A stretch of 6,786 nt of DNA from GCA-003244245 sp036494005. Its GTDB lineage: Bacteria > Actinomycetota > Actinomycetes > Mycobacteriales > Pseudonocardiaceae. The position numbers and the translations under genes are program-made. Under the pieces are notes generated by a model, which worked only from the letters and a program-made list of their open reading frames with translations, was not told the origin of the DNA and made no database searches. The stretch spans positions 1-6,786 of the forward strand of contig DASXOV010000110.1 in the NCBI GenBank assembly GCA_036494005.1, read 5' to 3'. This document shows, piece after piece, positions 1 through 5,552 of the stretch (position 1 is the first letter of the stretch; every line of letters starts with the position of its first letter).

Positions 1-89
1 TGCTGTTGGACGGTCCAGATTCGGGCACCGTGACAGCCAAGATGTGTCCGAAGGCAAGGTGCGCGGGGTGCTATTCATCGGGGGATGAG

Positions 90-680
90 ATGAGGGTGAC
101 CATCATCGGTGTGGGCAGCATGGGTCGCGGGATCGGCACTCATCTAGTCGTCGGCGGCAACGACGTGGAGCTGATCGACAACGATCCGGAGGACGCGCGG
201 GTTCTGGCGGAGGAACTCGCCGGCCAGGGCGGGAGCAGCGCCACGTCCCTGAAGGATGGCCCTCCCGGTGGTGAGGTCATCGCTTTCGCGCTCCCCTATC
301 GCGCAGCGGCCGGGGTGGTGGCCGAGTACGGCGGGCAACTGGCCGGCAGGGTCGTCGTCGACATCAGCAATCCGGTCGACTTCACCACGATGGACGATCT
401 GCTGACGCCTCCGGAGAGCTCGGCGGCCGAGGAGCTTGCGGCGCTGGTACCCGCGACGGCACCGGTGGTCAAGGCGTTCAACACGACATTCGCGTCTACC
501 CTCGTCGACGGAGAGTCAGCGCTACCGGAAGAACGGTCCAGCACCGGCCGACCAACCGCTGCGGGCCGCGCTGGAAGGGCTGTGGGTGAAGGGGATGTTT
601 CACCGGGTTTTGTGTCCGAGGACCGAGTCGACCACTACGTCCACATTCTCAACCAGCACAAACTGCTGGTGGTGGGGTAG
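90..680 (+). pseudogene. NADPH/F420-dependent reductase-type Rossmann protein, C-terminus replaced
   Basis: The N-terminal part resembles the NADP oxidoreductase, coenzyme F420-dependent family (F420_oxidored fold), which binds NADP and moves hydride between NADPH and F420 or related acceptors in the cytoplasm. The chosen ATG at 90 places the dinucleotide-binding motif GVGSMGRG at residues 7-14 and follows a purine-rich GGGGGATGAG. An upstream in-frame TTG at 6 would add 28 residues of no family character. Residues 88-97 (VVVDISNPVD) and 127-139 (VVKAFNTTFASTL) match conserved family stretches. The match stops at about residue 143 (base ~519). Family members normally continue with a segment like 'GQPLDVFIAGDD' and reach ~210-220 residues, whereas here the frame runs through ~53 unrelated Arg/Gly-rich residues to a stop at 680. 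I infer a truncated or chimeric gene caused by deletion or recombination. A shortened but expressed protein cannot be excluded. The family call is fairly sure; inactivity is an inference. Confidence 0.7.
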
Positions 681-835
681 ATAGGCAATATTTGCACCCC
701 TCGATGGCTGGGGATCGGTACCGGGGACTGCGGCTGACCGCTGGTTGCCCAGCGACAGACGAACACACCTCGTGGGGTTAACGTGTCCGAGACGGTCGTG
801 CACACTAACCACCCGCCTCCAGCTCGACAGTCTCA

Positions 836-972
836 GGTGACGGTGCGGGCGCGACGACGGCTGCGGAAGATCAAATAGAGCAGGCGTACCACCAGATCGG
901 CGATCACATCCGGCCACCACAGTCCAGCAATGCTGCAGGTCACCGCCGCGGATGACCGATTCGGCACCCACA
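836..972 (-). mobile_element. Insertion-sequence remnant A: outer end plus first codons of an rve transposase
   Basis: Read on the minus strand from 972, the sequence begins TGTGGGTGCCGA, the same terminus as element B, and runs collinearly with B's leader through GGTCATCC and TGACCTGC to a GTG start at 892-890. The codons there read VVRLLYLIF, the conserved N-terminus of actinobacterial single-ORF rve transposases; B starts with MRLLYLLF at the same distance from its end. The similarity is lost after about nine codons and the frame stops at 833-835. No opposite inverted repeat is visible to the left, so only about 130 bp of the element survives. Confidence 0.65.
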
Positions 973-982
973 CCCACACCCA
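965..982. repeat. Short tandem repeat (CACCCA)x3 at the IS A terminus
   Basis: Three perfect tandem copies of CACCCA overlap the outer end of remnant A. The natural terminus in the sister copies has only one such unit, so the extra units are probably slippage or flanking sequence. Confidence 0.6.
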
Positions 983-1273
983 CGCCCCTGGCGATATGGG
1001 GACGAGGGGGTCGTCCTGAGAGCGGCATTGCGCAGGTACCGGGACCGGGCGTTGGTGCTGGGTGGACTGGTGTTTGTCGCCGACGGCAAAGGTGGGCATC
1101 AGCGGCTGATTCCGTGTCGTCGCAGTTCTTCGATTCGGTCCCGCATATCGGGAGACCGCGCGCCCTGCGGATGCCAGCGCTGACACGGTGTTCGTTGTGC
1201 TCAAAGACCCGCGCCGTGGATCGACAACCGGTGAGCAGCAACCGCGGGCTTACGGCGGACGGCTGCTTGTGCA

Positions 1274-1299
1274 CTCAAATGGAGTACTCTGGGTTTGAG
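1274..1299. promoter_or_regulatory. Nested dyads upstream of the membrane-protein gene
   Basis: CTCAAA (1274-1279) and TTTGAG (1294-1299) form an outer inverted repeat, and GAGTACTC (1282-1289) is a perfect 8-bp palindrome between them. The right arm overlaps a possible -35 (TTGAGC, 1295-1300), 18 bp before a weak -10-like TAGCAA (1319-1324). This could be an operator and promoter for the gene starting at 1357. The two dyad centres differ by 1 bp and the -10 is poor, so the assignment is tentative. Confidence 0.25.
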
Positions 1300-1356
1300 C
1301 CGTTCGGAGGCTTCAGCGTAGCAACGTAGAGGGTAGACAACCTAGGGCGGTTTTCG

Positions 1357-1980
1357 ATGTCGGTGGAGGTAGTGGCATTAGGGGGTGGAATTCTGTTCTT
1401 GTTGGTCGCCATAGTGGGAGGTGGCTTCGCTATACGAGAGATAGCGCTGCCCAAGGTGCCAAAGTGGGCCAGGGTGGCGTCTGGCGTCTTTGGCATTCTG
1501 CTGTTGTTGCCCTTCATGCTGACCACCCTTCAAGAAGGAGTGGCTGGCTATGCGACTCCACCGGCTGGCAACGATCTTGACCACCAACCGCCAGGGCGAG
1601 CAAGCAGTGGGATCGAGATTGACACAGAGCCCGCAACGACCGACGATCAAATCAGACTGATGGGACTTGCGGCTTCGGTGCGGAACGATCCGCCGCGAGT
1701 GGGAGATACGATAACCGTCAACTACTCACTGACTAATATCGGGAATCAGCCTATTCAAATGGAGTACACCTTTGTCGGCGCACGCAACCCGGCCGACGAG
1801 AACAGAGACTCCGAAGATACAAACGAAGGTAAAGTCCTCGAGCCTGGGGCGACCATTCAGACCGAGGGAAGGATATTTCTTAGTGGTGCTGGAACTTGGA
1901 AACTGTGGCCCTGTTACGCGCTTCCAGGCGGCCGGTTCTGTCCTGATGAATGGAAGGCGTTTAACTTCATTGTAAAATAA
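1357..1980 (+). CDS. Membrane-anchored protein with exported beta-sandwich domain, function unknown
   Basis: I do not recognise this 207-residue protein. Two hydrophobic helices (about residues 5-25 and 40-57) are separated by a short positively charged loop (R27, K33, K36, R39). By the positive-inside rule both ends would lie outside the membrane. A Pro/Gly/Asp-rich linker (residues 66-98) leads to a domain (~100-207) with the pattern VGDTITVNYSLTNIGN at 115-130, typical of Ig-like or CARDB-like beta-sandwiches. It ends in an aromatic segment with two cysteines, C186 (in WKLWPCY) and C195 (in GRFCPDEW), which could form an extracytoplasmic disulfide. The ATG at 1357 follows AGGGCGG. The gene is AT-richer than the SDR and SRPBCC genes (for example it ends AACTTCATTGTAAAATAA), consistent with horizontal acquisition. 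It stands alone between IS debris, so its neighbours give no clue to role. The coding call is fairly sure; no function is assigned. Confidence 0.75.
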   Translation: MSVEVVALGGGILFLLVAIVGGGFAIREIALPKVPKWARVASGVFGILLLLPFMLTTLQEGVAGYATPPAGNDLDHQPPGRASSGIEIDTEPATTDDQIRLMGLAASVRNDPPRVGDTITVNYSLTNIGNQPIQMEYTFVGARNPADENRDSEDTNEGKVLEPGATIQTEGRIFLSGAGTWKLWPCYALPGGRFCPDEWKAFNFIVK

Positions 1981-2280
1981 GATACGAAAGTCACGCCGCC
2001 GCTCTTGCATATCCAGCGAAGAGGTCGAGTCGACGGATCCGCCTGGGATGGCGTGCCCTTCGGGTTGGTGCTCGCCACCAGTTGCGCGCTCCTTGCGAGG
2101 ATGTGGGCCGTGGCCGGAATCCGGTGAGATCTCAGCACGTCGAAGCCGCAAAGACAGATGTGCAGTGCCATCGTCCAGGCTTCGTATGTTCAACCGCGCC
2201 GAACTACCCAACCGATCCTGAGTTATTGCAGACGATGACAGCTGGGCACATTGTGCACCCGGCGGGCGGCTGTGTCACTT
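1981..2280. other. Non-coding stretch, nothing recognised
   Basis: About 300 bp between the stop of the membrane-protein gene and the left end of IS B. Open frames here on both strands lack family character, credible start sites and codon bias. No tRNA-like fold or strong terminator is evident. An 11-bp palindrome GTCGAGTCGAC lies near 2025-2035 and is probably chance. Confidence 0.4.
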
Positions 2281-2308
2281 CCTGTGGGTGCCGATTAGGT
2301 CATCCATG
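2281..2308. repeat. Left terminal inverted repeat of IS B
   Basis: CCTGTGGGTGCCGATTAGGT followed by CATCCATG. It pairs with 3279-3306 with four mismatches and ends immediately before the transposase stop codon (2309-2311, read on minus). Confidence 0.75.
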
Positions 2309-3220
2309 TTATGCGACCTGGGCGTATTCGTGGATCAGCCCGCCGAGTCGGTTGCGGCGTCGGAGGCGGAGGTCGGATGGTGAGGCGGGCGGGGGAAGTG
2401 GTGCTGCGTGGTGTAGGGCGCGGTGGGGGCGATGGTCGTTGAAGTGCGCCACGTACTCGGTCAGCACGGTCTCGAGGTGGCGGTGGTTGAGGATCAGTAT
2501 CCGGTCCAGCAGTTCGCGGCGCACGGTGCCGATCCAGCGCTCGGCGATGGCGTTCGCCCGGGGTGCCCGCACCGGGGTGCGCAGGATCCGGATGTCCTCG
2601 CTGGCGAACACAACATCAAAGATGTTGGTGAACTTGCTGTCGCGGTCTCGGATCAGGAACGTGAACTGGGCCGCGCGGTCGCCGAGGTCCATCATCGGAT
2701 TCCGTGCCTGCTGGGTAACCCAGTCGCCGGTGGGGTGGGTGGTGATGCCCAGGTGAGGTGCAGGGTCGATGCCGGCTCGCTTCAGGATCAACCACACCGT
2801 GCTCGGCGCAATCGAGTAGCCAAGCCCGGCAAGTTCGCCCTGAACCCTCCGATACTCCCAGGTCGGGTTCTCCGCGGCCAGGCGCAGCACCAGTCGGCGT
2901 AGCTCCGATGTCGTGGATCGGCCGCCGGTGCGGCGCCCTCGGGGCTGGGTCCAGCGTCGTGTCACCAGGTTCCGGTGCCACCGCAGGACCGTGGCGGGGG
3001 TGACGATCCGCTGCAGTCGGCCAACCTGGGACAACAGCCGGGTCAGTGCCGCGAACACTGCTCGGTCGGCCCCGGGACAGACGCGGTCTGCTCACGTGAC
3101 GTCGTAACACGGCCACTTCGTGGCGGAGGACGAGATCTCGGCGTTCTTCGAGCCGGAGCTGCGGGCCAGCAGCCCGAGCCAGGCCACGAGGTGTCGAAAG
3201 AGCAGATACAGCAGTCTCAT
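2309..3220 (-). pseudogene. rve-family DDE transposase of IS B, frameshifted and lacking the first Asp
   Basis: The reconstructed product starts at the ATG at 3220 (MRLLYLLFRHLVAWLGLLAR). It needs a restored base near 3135 to continue as LVLRHEVAVLRRHVSRP, then loss of one base near 3070 to enter ADRAVFAALTRLL and the long frame ending in LGGLIHEYAQVA at 2312-2341. The helix-turn-helix (VTPATVLRWHRNLV) and the rve core with FLIRDRDSKF (second Asp) and ANAIAERWIGTVRREL (catalytic Glu) are present. Between AGIDPAP and HLGITTHPTG (bases ~2745-2765) the family normally has about 45 residues with the 'VDF..VDT' strand that carries the first catalytic Asp. Here they are absent, in frame. Family members are about 340-370 residues. 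The protein is therefore inactive by both frameshift and missing active-site residue. Family assignment is confident; the two indel sites are approximate. Confidence 0.85.
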
Positions 3221-3278
3221 CGCCACAGCGGGCGATCATGCCCGACGCCACCCTCCCAGCGACACCGCAGGTCAACGC

Positions 3279-3306
3279 CGTGGATGACCAGTTCGGCACC
3301 CACAGG
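3279..3306. repeat. Right terminal inverted repeat of IS B
   Basis: Its reverse complement starts CCTGTGGGTGCCGAACTGGT. It lies 59 bp upstream of the transposase ATG at 3220, and the same spacing pattern recurs in remnant A. Confidence 0.75.
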
Positions 3307-3497
3307 GTCTGAGTTCACTTCCTCCTGACGAAAACGCTGGTGCCAGGTCAGCAAGGTGCGAGGGGAGACGATCCGGTGACACCACGGGACGCGGGGTCGG
3401 ATGAATTCTTGAACGTGTCCAAATCGTGGATATCGCCCGACCGTGGTTGCCAGCAAACGTGCAGGTCACAGCGGTGAGCGAGTATTCGGCACCCACA
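3307..3497 (-). mobile_element. IS remnant C: terminus, leader and helix-turn-helix fragment
   Basis: Read on the minus strand from about 3497, the terminus GTGGGTGCCGAAT and the leader motifs GTGACCTGCA and TTTGCTGG match remnant A with a 1-bp spacing difference. The part that should encode the transposase N-terminus is missing. At 3378-3319 the minus strand reads HRIVSPRTLLTWHQRF, the same helix-turn-helix seen in B as RIVTPATVLRWHRNL. The fragment then ends about 12 bp before the right terminus of B. The rest of C was not found to the left of B. It is a non-functional fragment of a sister element, either split or deleted by B. Confidence 0.6.
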
Positions 3498-3539
3498 AGC
3501 TCATGGACTCCGCCGGGTAACCACCGTGCTCGACTCGTG

Positions 3540-3851
3540 TCAGTTCACGGTCGGCTCGTCTGGGGGATTCTCGCCGTCCAGACCGACGACATTTTTCAGA
3601 GGGAAGCGCCGGACTCCTGTCGAACGGCTGCCGGCGTGGACCAGTGCCTCCCAGTAGCCGTCAGCATCGCGCTGGACGAGCATGTACTTGCCGTCGTCAA
3701 GTAGCAGGTAGTCCCCGCCTGGTTGCTTCCCAGGGTAGGGCCCGCGGGCATTGATGCCGCTCTCGGAGAGCTGCTGGGCTAGCTTACTGAGGACCACACT
3801 CGCATCATCCATGGACGAAGCGTAAGCCTGCTTTCCAGAAGATCCGAGCAT
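3540..3851 (-). CDS. Small soluble protein of unknown function
   Basis: I do not recognise this 103-residue protein. It has no signal peptide, membrane helix or cysteine. Residues 14-33 look helical and amphipathic (MDDASVVLSKLAQQLSESGI). A compact region, likely beta-rich, follows at residues 46-90, including GGDYLLLDDGKYMLV and GYWEALVHAG. A short acidic, proline-containing tail ends at a TGA at 3542-3540. The ATG at 3851 has GGGGAG a few bases upstream. The in-frame ATG at 3812 (MDDASVV) is the alternative start and would give 90 residues; it has a weaker ribosome site but begins exactly at the plausible helix. Composition and hydrophobic pattern look like real coding sequence, but the gene stands alone between IS fragments C and D, so no role can be inferred. 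A remnant of a larger gene is also possible. Confidence 0.5.
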   Translation of the reverse strand: MLGSSGKQAYASSMDDASVVLSKLAQQLSESGINARGPYPGKQPGGDYLLLDDGKYMLVQRDADGYWEALVHAGSRSTGVRRFPLKNVVGLDGENPPDEPTVN

Positions 3852-3996
3852 GGACTCCCCGGAGCACGCTCGACCCGTTAGACCGGCTCAGGTGGGCTTG
3901 GCTGTCGGTACCTGGCGGCTTACCTCCGACGGAGGCCTGTGGGGCTCGGTAACTCGACACAGTGCGTTGACCTGCGTCTCTCGTGTAGTTCCAGTC

Positions 3997-4482
3997 ATGG
4001 ATGATCGTCGGACACTGCTGCTGTCGATCTTGTACCGGCTGGTGCGTTCGCTGCTCGGCCTGACCGCGCGGGCGAACTGCTTCGCCGAACGGTTCGTGCG
4101 CACCCCCCAGAACCGAACTCACCGACCGCATGCTGATCTTCAATCAACGGCACTTGCGTATAGTGCTCACGAACTACGTTCGGCACTGGACCGTTCCCGA
4201 TCTTGTAGACACTCGGTCGTAGACTGCCGCTGAGTTCCAGCGGAGGGATTCGCGTGGCGACACGCCGACGTTTACTCGGGAGTACAAGGATCAGGCCGTT
4301 GGCCTCGCCTTGGTGCCACACTGTTCCACTGATCACGCCGACCACAGTGGACAGCAGTACATGATCGGTCGAGGTACTGGTGCAGTTGCGGCAACGGCTT
4401 AGCTGCATTCTCGGGCGCGTAACACGTCCGACGACGAAGAATCCTCGGCGGCCTGATCAACGAGTACGAATCCGCTGCGTGA
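3997..4482 (+). pseudogene. rve-family transposase of IS D: N-terminus fused to C-terminus
   Basis: The ATG at 3997 opens MDDRRTLLLSILYRLVRSLL, the usual N-terminus of this transposase group. After GLTA the frame jumps directly to RANCFAERFVRT, which normally lies more than 200 residues later and carries the catalytic Glu. The helix-turn-helix and both catalytic Asp residues are therefore gone. A C6 run at 4103-4108 carries a probable +1 insertion; in the shifted frame the text continues RTELTDRMLIFNQRHLRIVL and TNYVRHW to ~4192. The gene is then interrupted by an IS3-type orfA 5' end (~4239-4312). The original frame resumes for the last codons, RRRRILGGLINEYESAA and TGA at 4429-4482, matching the LGGLIHEYAQVA end of B. 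It is a dead copy; similarity at both ends makes the identification firm. Confidence 0.8.
4239..4315 (+). pseudogene. 5' end of an IS3-type orfA (transposase N-terminus) inserted in IS D
   Basis: A ribosome site (AGCGGAGGG, 4239-4247) precedes a GTG at 4254 and codons for VATRRR. One T appears lost in the TT(T) at 4272-4273. In the corrected frame the sequence reads FTREYKDQAVGLAL (4271-4312), the characteristic start of IS3-family OrfA proteins, whose helix-turn-helix binds the element ends. The match ends at about 4312, so only ~20 codons survive. It interrupts the C-terminal part of the D transposase, so it arrived later or joined by recombination. Confidence 0.6.
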
Positions 4483-4527
4483 CTGTTGACCAGAACCCTC
4501 TGGTCAACAGCGGTGGCCAGGTTTTTT
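4483..4527 (+). terminator. Perfect 12-bp hairpin with overlapping terminator-like stem and T6
   Basis: Immediately after the IS D transposase stop, CTGTTGACCAGA (4483-4494) and TCTGGTCAACAG (4499-4510) form a perfect 12-bp stem with a four-base loop. The right arm also belongs to an alternative stem, CTGGTC (4500-4505) with GGCCAG (4515-4520, one G-T pair), directly followed by GTTTTTT (4521-4527). The second structure has intrinsic-terminator form and the first would exclude it. It may end transcription from the IS and insulate the SDR promoter. An alternative is that the palindrome is a protein-binding site. Confidence 0.5.
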
Positions 4528-4587
4528 GAACCCCACACGCATCCGAGCGGCGCGCGGCGGCGCTCATCGATCCTCCCACCCACCTCC

Positions 4588-4616
4588 CTGACAAACGGAC
4601 ATGTGTCCGCTATGCT
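4588..4616 (+). promoter_or_regulatory. Sigma-70-type promoter of the SDR gene
   Basis: CTGACA (-35, 4588-4593) and TATGCT (-10, 4611-4616) are separated by exactly 17 bp. Transcription would start near 4622-4624, leaving a leader of about 37 bases. The first operator dyad lies inside the spacer, so bound repressor would block RNA polymerase. Confidence 0.65.
4596..4609. promoter_or_regulatory. Operator 1 (CGGACA-N2-TGTCCG)
   Basis: A 14-bp dyad with perfect 6-bp arms lying between the -35 and -10 boxes. It is of the type bound by dimeric TetR-family repressors. Its centre is 32 bp from that of operator 2, about three helical turns, so both sites face the same side of the DNA. Confidence 0.65.
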
Positions 4617-4624
4617 GGATCCTG

Positions 4625-4644
4625 AAACGGACACGTGTCCATTT
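4625..4644. promoter_or_regulatory. Operator 2 (perfect GGACACGTGTCC core)
   Basis: The 12-bp core at 4629-4640 is a perfect palindrome. With AAA/TTT outside one unpaired position it extends to 20 bp. It lies just after the predicted transcription start and before the ribosome site (GGGAGG, 4649-4654). Confidence 0.65.
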
Positions 4645-4659
4645 TACTGGGAGGTACCC

Positions 4660-5400
4660 ATGTCCACCCTCGACGGCACGGTCGTGGCCATCACCGGAGC
4701 GAGCAGCGGCATCGGCGAGGCCACCGCCCGCCTGCTGGCCGCCCGCGGTGCACCGGTCGTTCTCGGCGCACGCCGCACCGATCGCATCGACGCCATCGCC
4801 CAGGACATCCGCGACGCGGGCGGCCACGCGATCACCTGCCCCACCGACGTCACCCGGGCCGAGGACCTCCAGCGACTCGTCAGCACGACCGTCGCCGAGT
4901 TCGGCCGGATCGACGTGCTCGTGAACAACGCCGGCATCGCCCCGATCAGCCCTGTCGCCGACCTCGACACCGAGGGCTGGACGGCCATGATCGACGTCAA
5001 CCTCCGAGGGGTGCTGCACGGCATCGCCGCCGCCCTCCCCGCATTCCGCACGCAGGGTCGTGGCCACCTGGTGACCACGGTCTCCACCGCCGGCCTGACC
5101 ATCTCCCCCACCATGGCCGTCTACGCCGCGACCAAGAACGCCGTGCGCACCCTCCTCGAAGGCCTGCGCCAGGAATCCACCGACGGCACGCTGCGCATCA
5201 CCGCCGTCTCCCCCGGCTACGTCCAGACCAACCTCGCCGACTCCATGCCCGACCCGACCATCAGAGAGCACATCCGGGACAACATGCGCGCGCTCGCCAT
5301 CCCCCCAGAGGCCGTCGCCCGCGCGGTGGCCTTCGCCATCGAGCAACCCCCCGACGTCGAGATCGGAGAGATCACCATCCGCCCAACCACCCAGGCATAG
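4660..5400 (+). CDS. Short-chain dehydrogenase/reductase (SDR), classical type
   Basis: A complete 246-residue cytosolic NAD(P)-dependent oxidoreductase of classical SDR length. It shows TGASSGIG at residues 12-19 (cofactor glycine motif), ARR at 37-39 (basic residues that favour NADPH), D63 (adenine-ring contact), NNAG at 89-92, N114, and the catalytic S142, Y155 and K159 in the Y-A-A-T-K motif. SPGYVQTN follows near 187. All active-site residues are present. The substrate cannot be told from sequence; such proteins reduce ketones or aldehydes or oxidise alcohols. The ATG at 4660 has GGGAGG five bases upstream. An in-frame ATG at 4486 would add 58 residues but would read through the promoter and both operators, so it was rejected. 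The gene is monocistronic, has twin operators, and converges on the SRPBCC operon. Codon use is strongly GC3-biased, unlike the IS debris before it. Regulation by a TetR-like repressor is inferred; no such gene is adjacent. Confidence 0.93.
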   Translation: MSTLDGTVVAITGASSGIGEATARLLAARGAPVVLGARRTDRIDAIAQDIRDAGGHAITCPTDVTRAEDLQRLVSTTVAEFGRIDVLVNNAGIAPISPVADLDTEGWTAMIDVNLRGVLHGIAAALPAFRTQGRGHLVTTVSTAGLTISPTMAVYAATKNAVRTLLEGLRQESTDGTLRITAVSPGYVQTNLADSMPDPTIREHIRDNMRALAIPPEAVARAVAFAIEQPPDVEIGEITIRPTTQA

Positions 5401-5504
5401 CCGGAGGCTCCCATCGTCCGGCCGATAATCAGGAGTGCACTGCTGGGCGCGACAGGGTCTGAATCTGCGACCGCTCGGGTGTGTCGGTGGCGTTGTCACG
5501 GGCC

Positions 5505-5532
5505 CCGGGCGCGGTGGCGTTTCAGCGCCCGG
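5505..5532. terminator. GC-only hairpin between convergent genes
   Basis: CCGGGCGC (5505-5512) and GCGCCCGG (5525-5532) form a perfect 8-bp stem with a 12-base loop in the gap between the SDR stop (5400) and the SRPBCC stop (5553). There is no T-tract, but actinobacterial terminators often lack one. It could serve both strands. A weaker CCGGA/TCCGG stem (5401-5421) directly follows the SDR stop. Confidence 0.4.
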
Positions 5533-5552
5533 TTGAGCAACTCCACCGCTGC

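Larger units (their letters stand above)
2281..3306 (-). mobile_element. Insertion sequence B, single-ORF rve (DDE) family, decayed
   Basis: The element is bounded by imperfect 28-bp terminal inverted repeats. The left end (2281-2308) and the reverse complement of the right end (3279-3306) both begin CCTGTGGGTGCCGA and share GGTCATCCA, with about 24 of 28 positions matching. The transposase reads leftward and its stop codon directly abuts the left repeat. The 1,026-bp length is about 130-140 bp shorter than expected for an intact copy, matching the deletion in its gene. The TGT...ACA termini fit IS481/IS3-like elements. No convincing target-site duplication flanks it, consistent with age or with rearrangement against fragment C. 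Two frameshifts and the loss of a catalytic segment mean it cannot move by itself, although its ends may still be usable by a related transposase elsewhere. Confidence 0.75.
3936..4541 (+). mobile_element. IS remnant D, internally deleted and interrupted
   Basis: The left end CCTGTGGGGCTCGG at 3936 aligns without gaps to the 41-bp end and leader of IS B. The first eight bases match, as does the whole 13-bp block GCGTTGACCTGCG (3964-3976). The transposase starts at 3997 and its stop is at 4480-4482. A possible right terminus (GAACCCCACACG, 4528-4539) resembles the reverse complement of the left end, but this boundary is weak. The element sits opposite to A, B and C in orientation. Confidence 0.55.

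Noticed and set aside
7..17. Short palindrome TGGAC-G-GTCCA near the window start
   Set aside because: Too short, single, and not positioned against a convincing promoter.
6..89. Upstream TTG start for the reductase
   Set aside because: The added 28 residues have no family similarity, and the Rossmann motif begins right after the ATG at 90.
965..982. Tandem hexamers as a CRISPR-like or iteron array
   Set aside because: Only three contiguous 6-bp units without spacers, overlapping an IS end.
2025..2046. Adjacent GTCGAC and GGATCC sites that look like a cloning linker
   Set aside because: Single short sites are expected by chance in GC-rich DNA; there is no vector sequence around them.
2082..2756. 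224-codon plus-strand frame across the left end of IS B
   Set aside because: Arg/Ser-rich antisense of the transposase; it crosses the IS boundary and has no motifs.
2271..3318. Target-site duplication around IS B
   Set aside because: The flanks outside the repeats do not match directly; a CACTTCCT motif occurs on both sides but not at the element edges on the right.
4486..4659. In-frame N-terminal extension of the SDR
   Set aside because: It would translate through the promoter and both operators; the ATG at 4660 has a good ribosome site and gives the usual family length.
4635..5462. 275-codon plus-strand frame over the SDR gene
   Set aside because: Composition is almost wholly Arg/His/Pro, the typical off-frame product of the GC3-rich SDR.
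4564..5499. 311-codon open frame on the minus strand over the SDR gene
   Set aside because: Shadow of a high-GC gene: Gly/Asp/Val-rich, no motifs, and it spans the operators and promoter of the real SDR.
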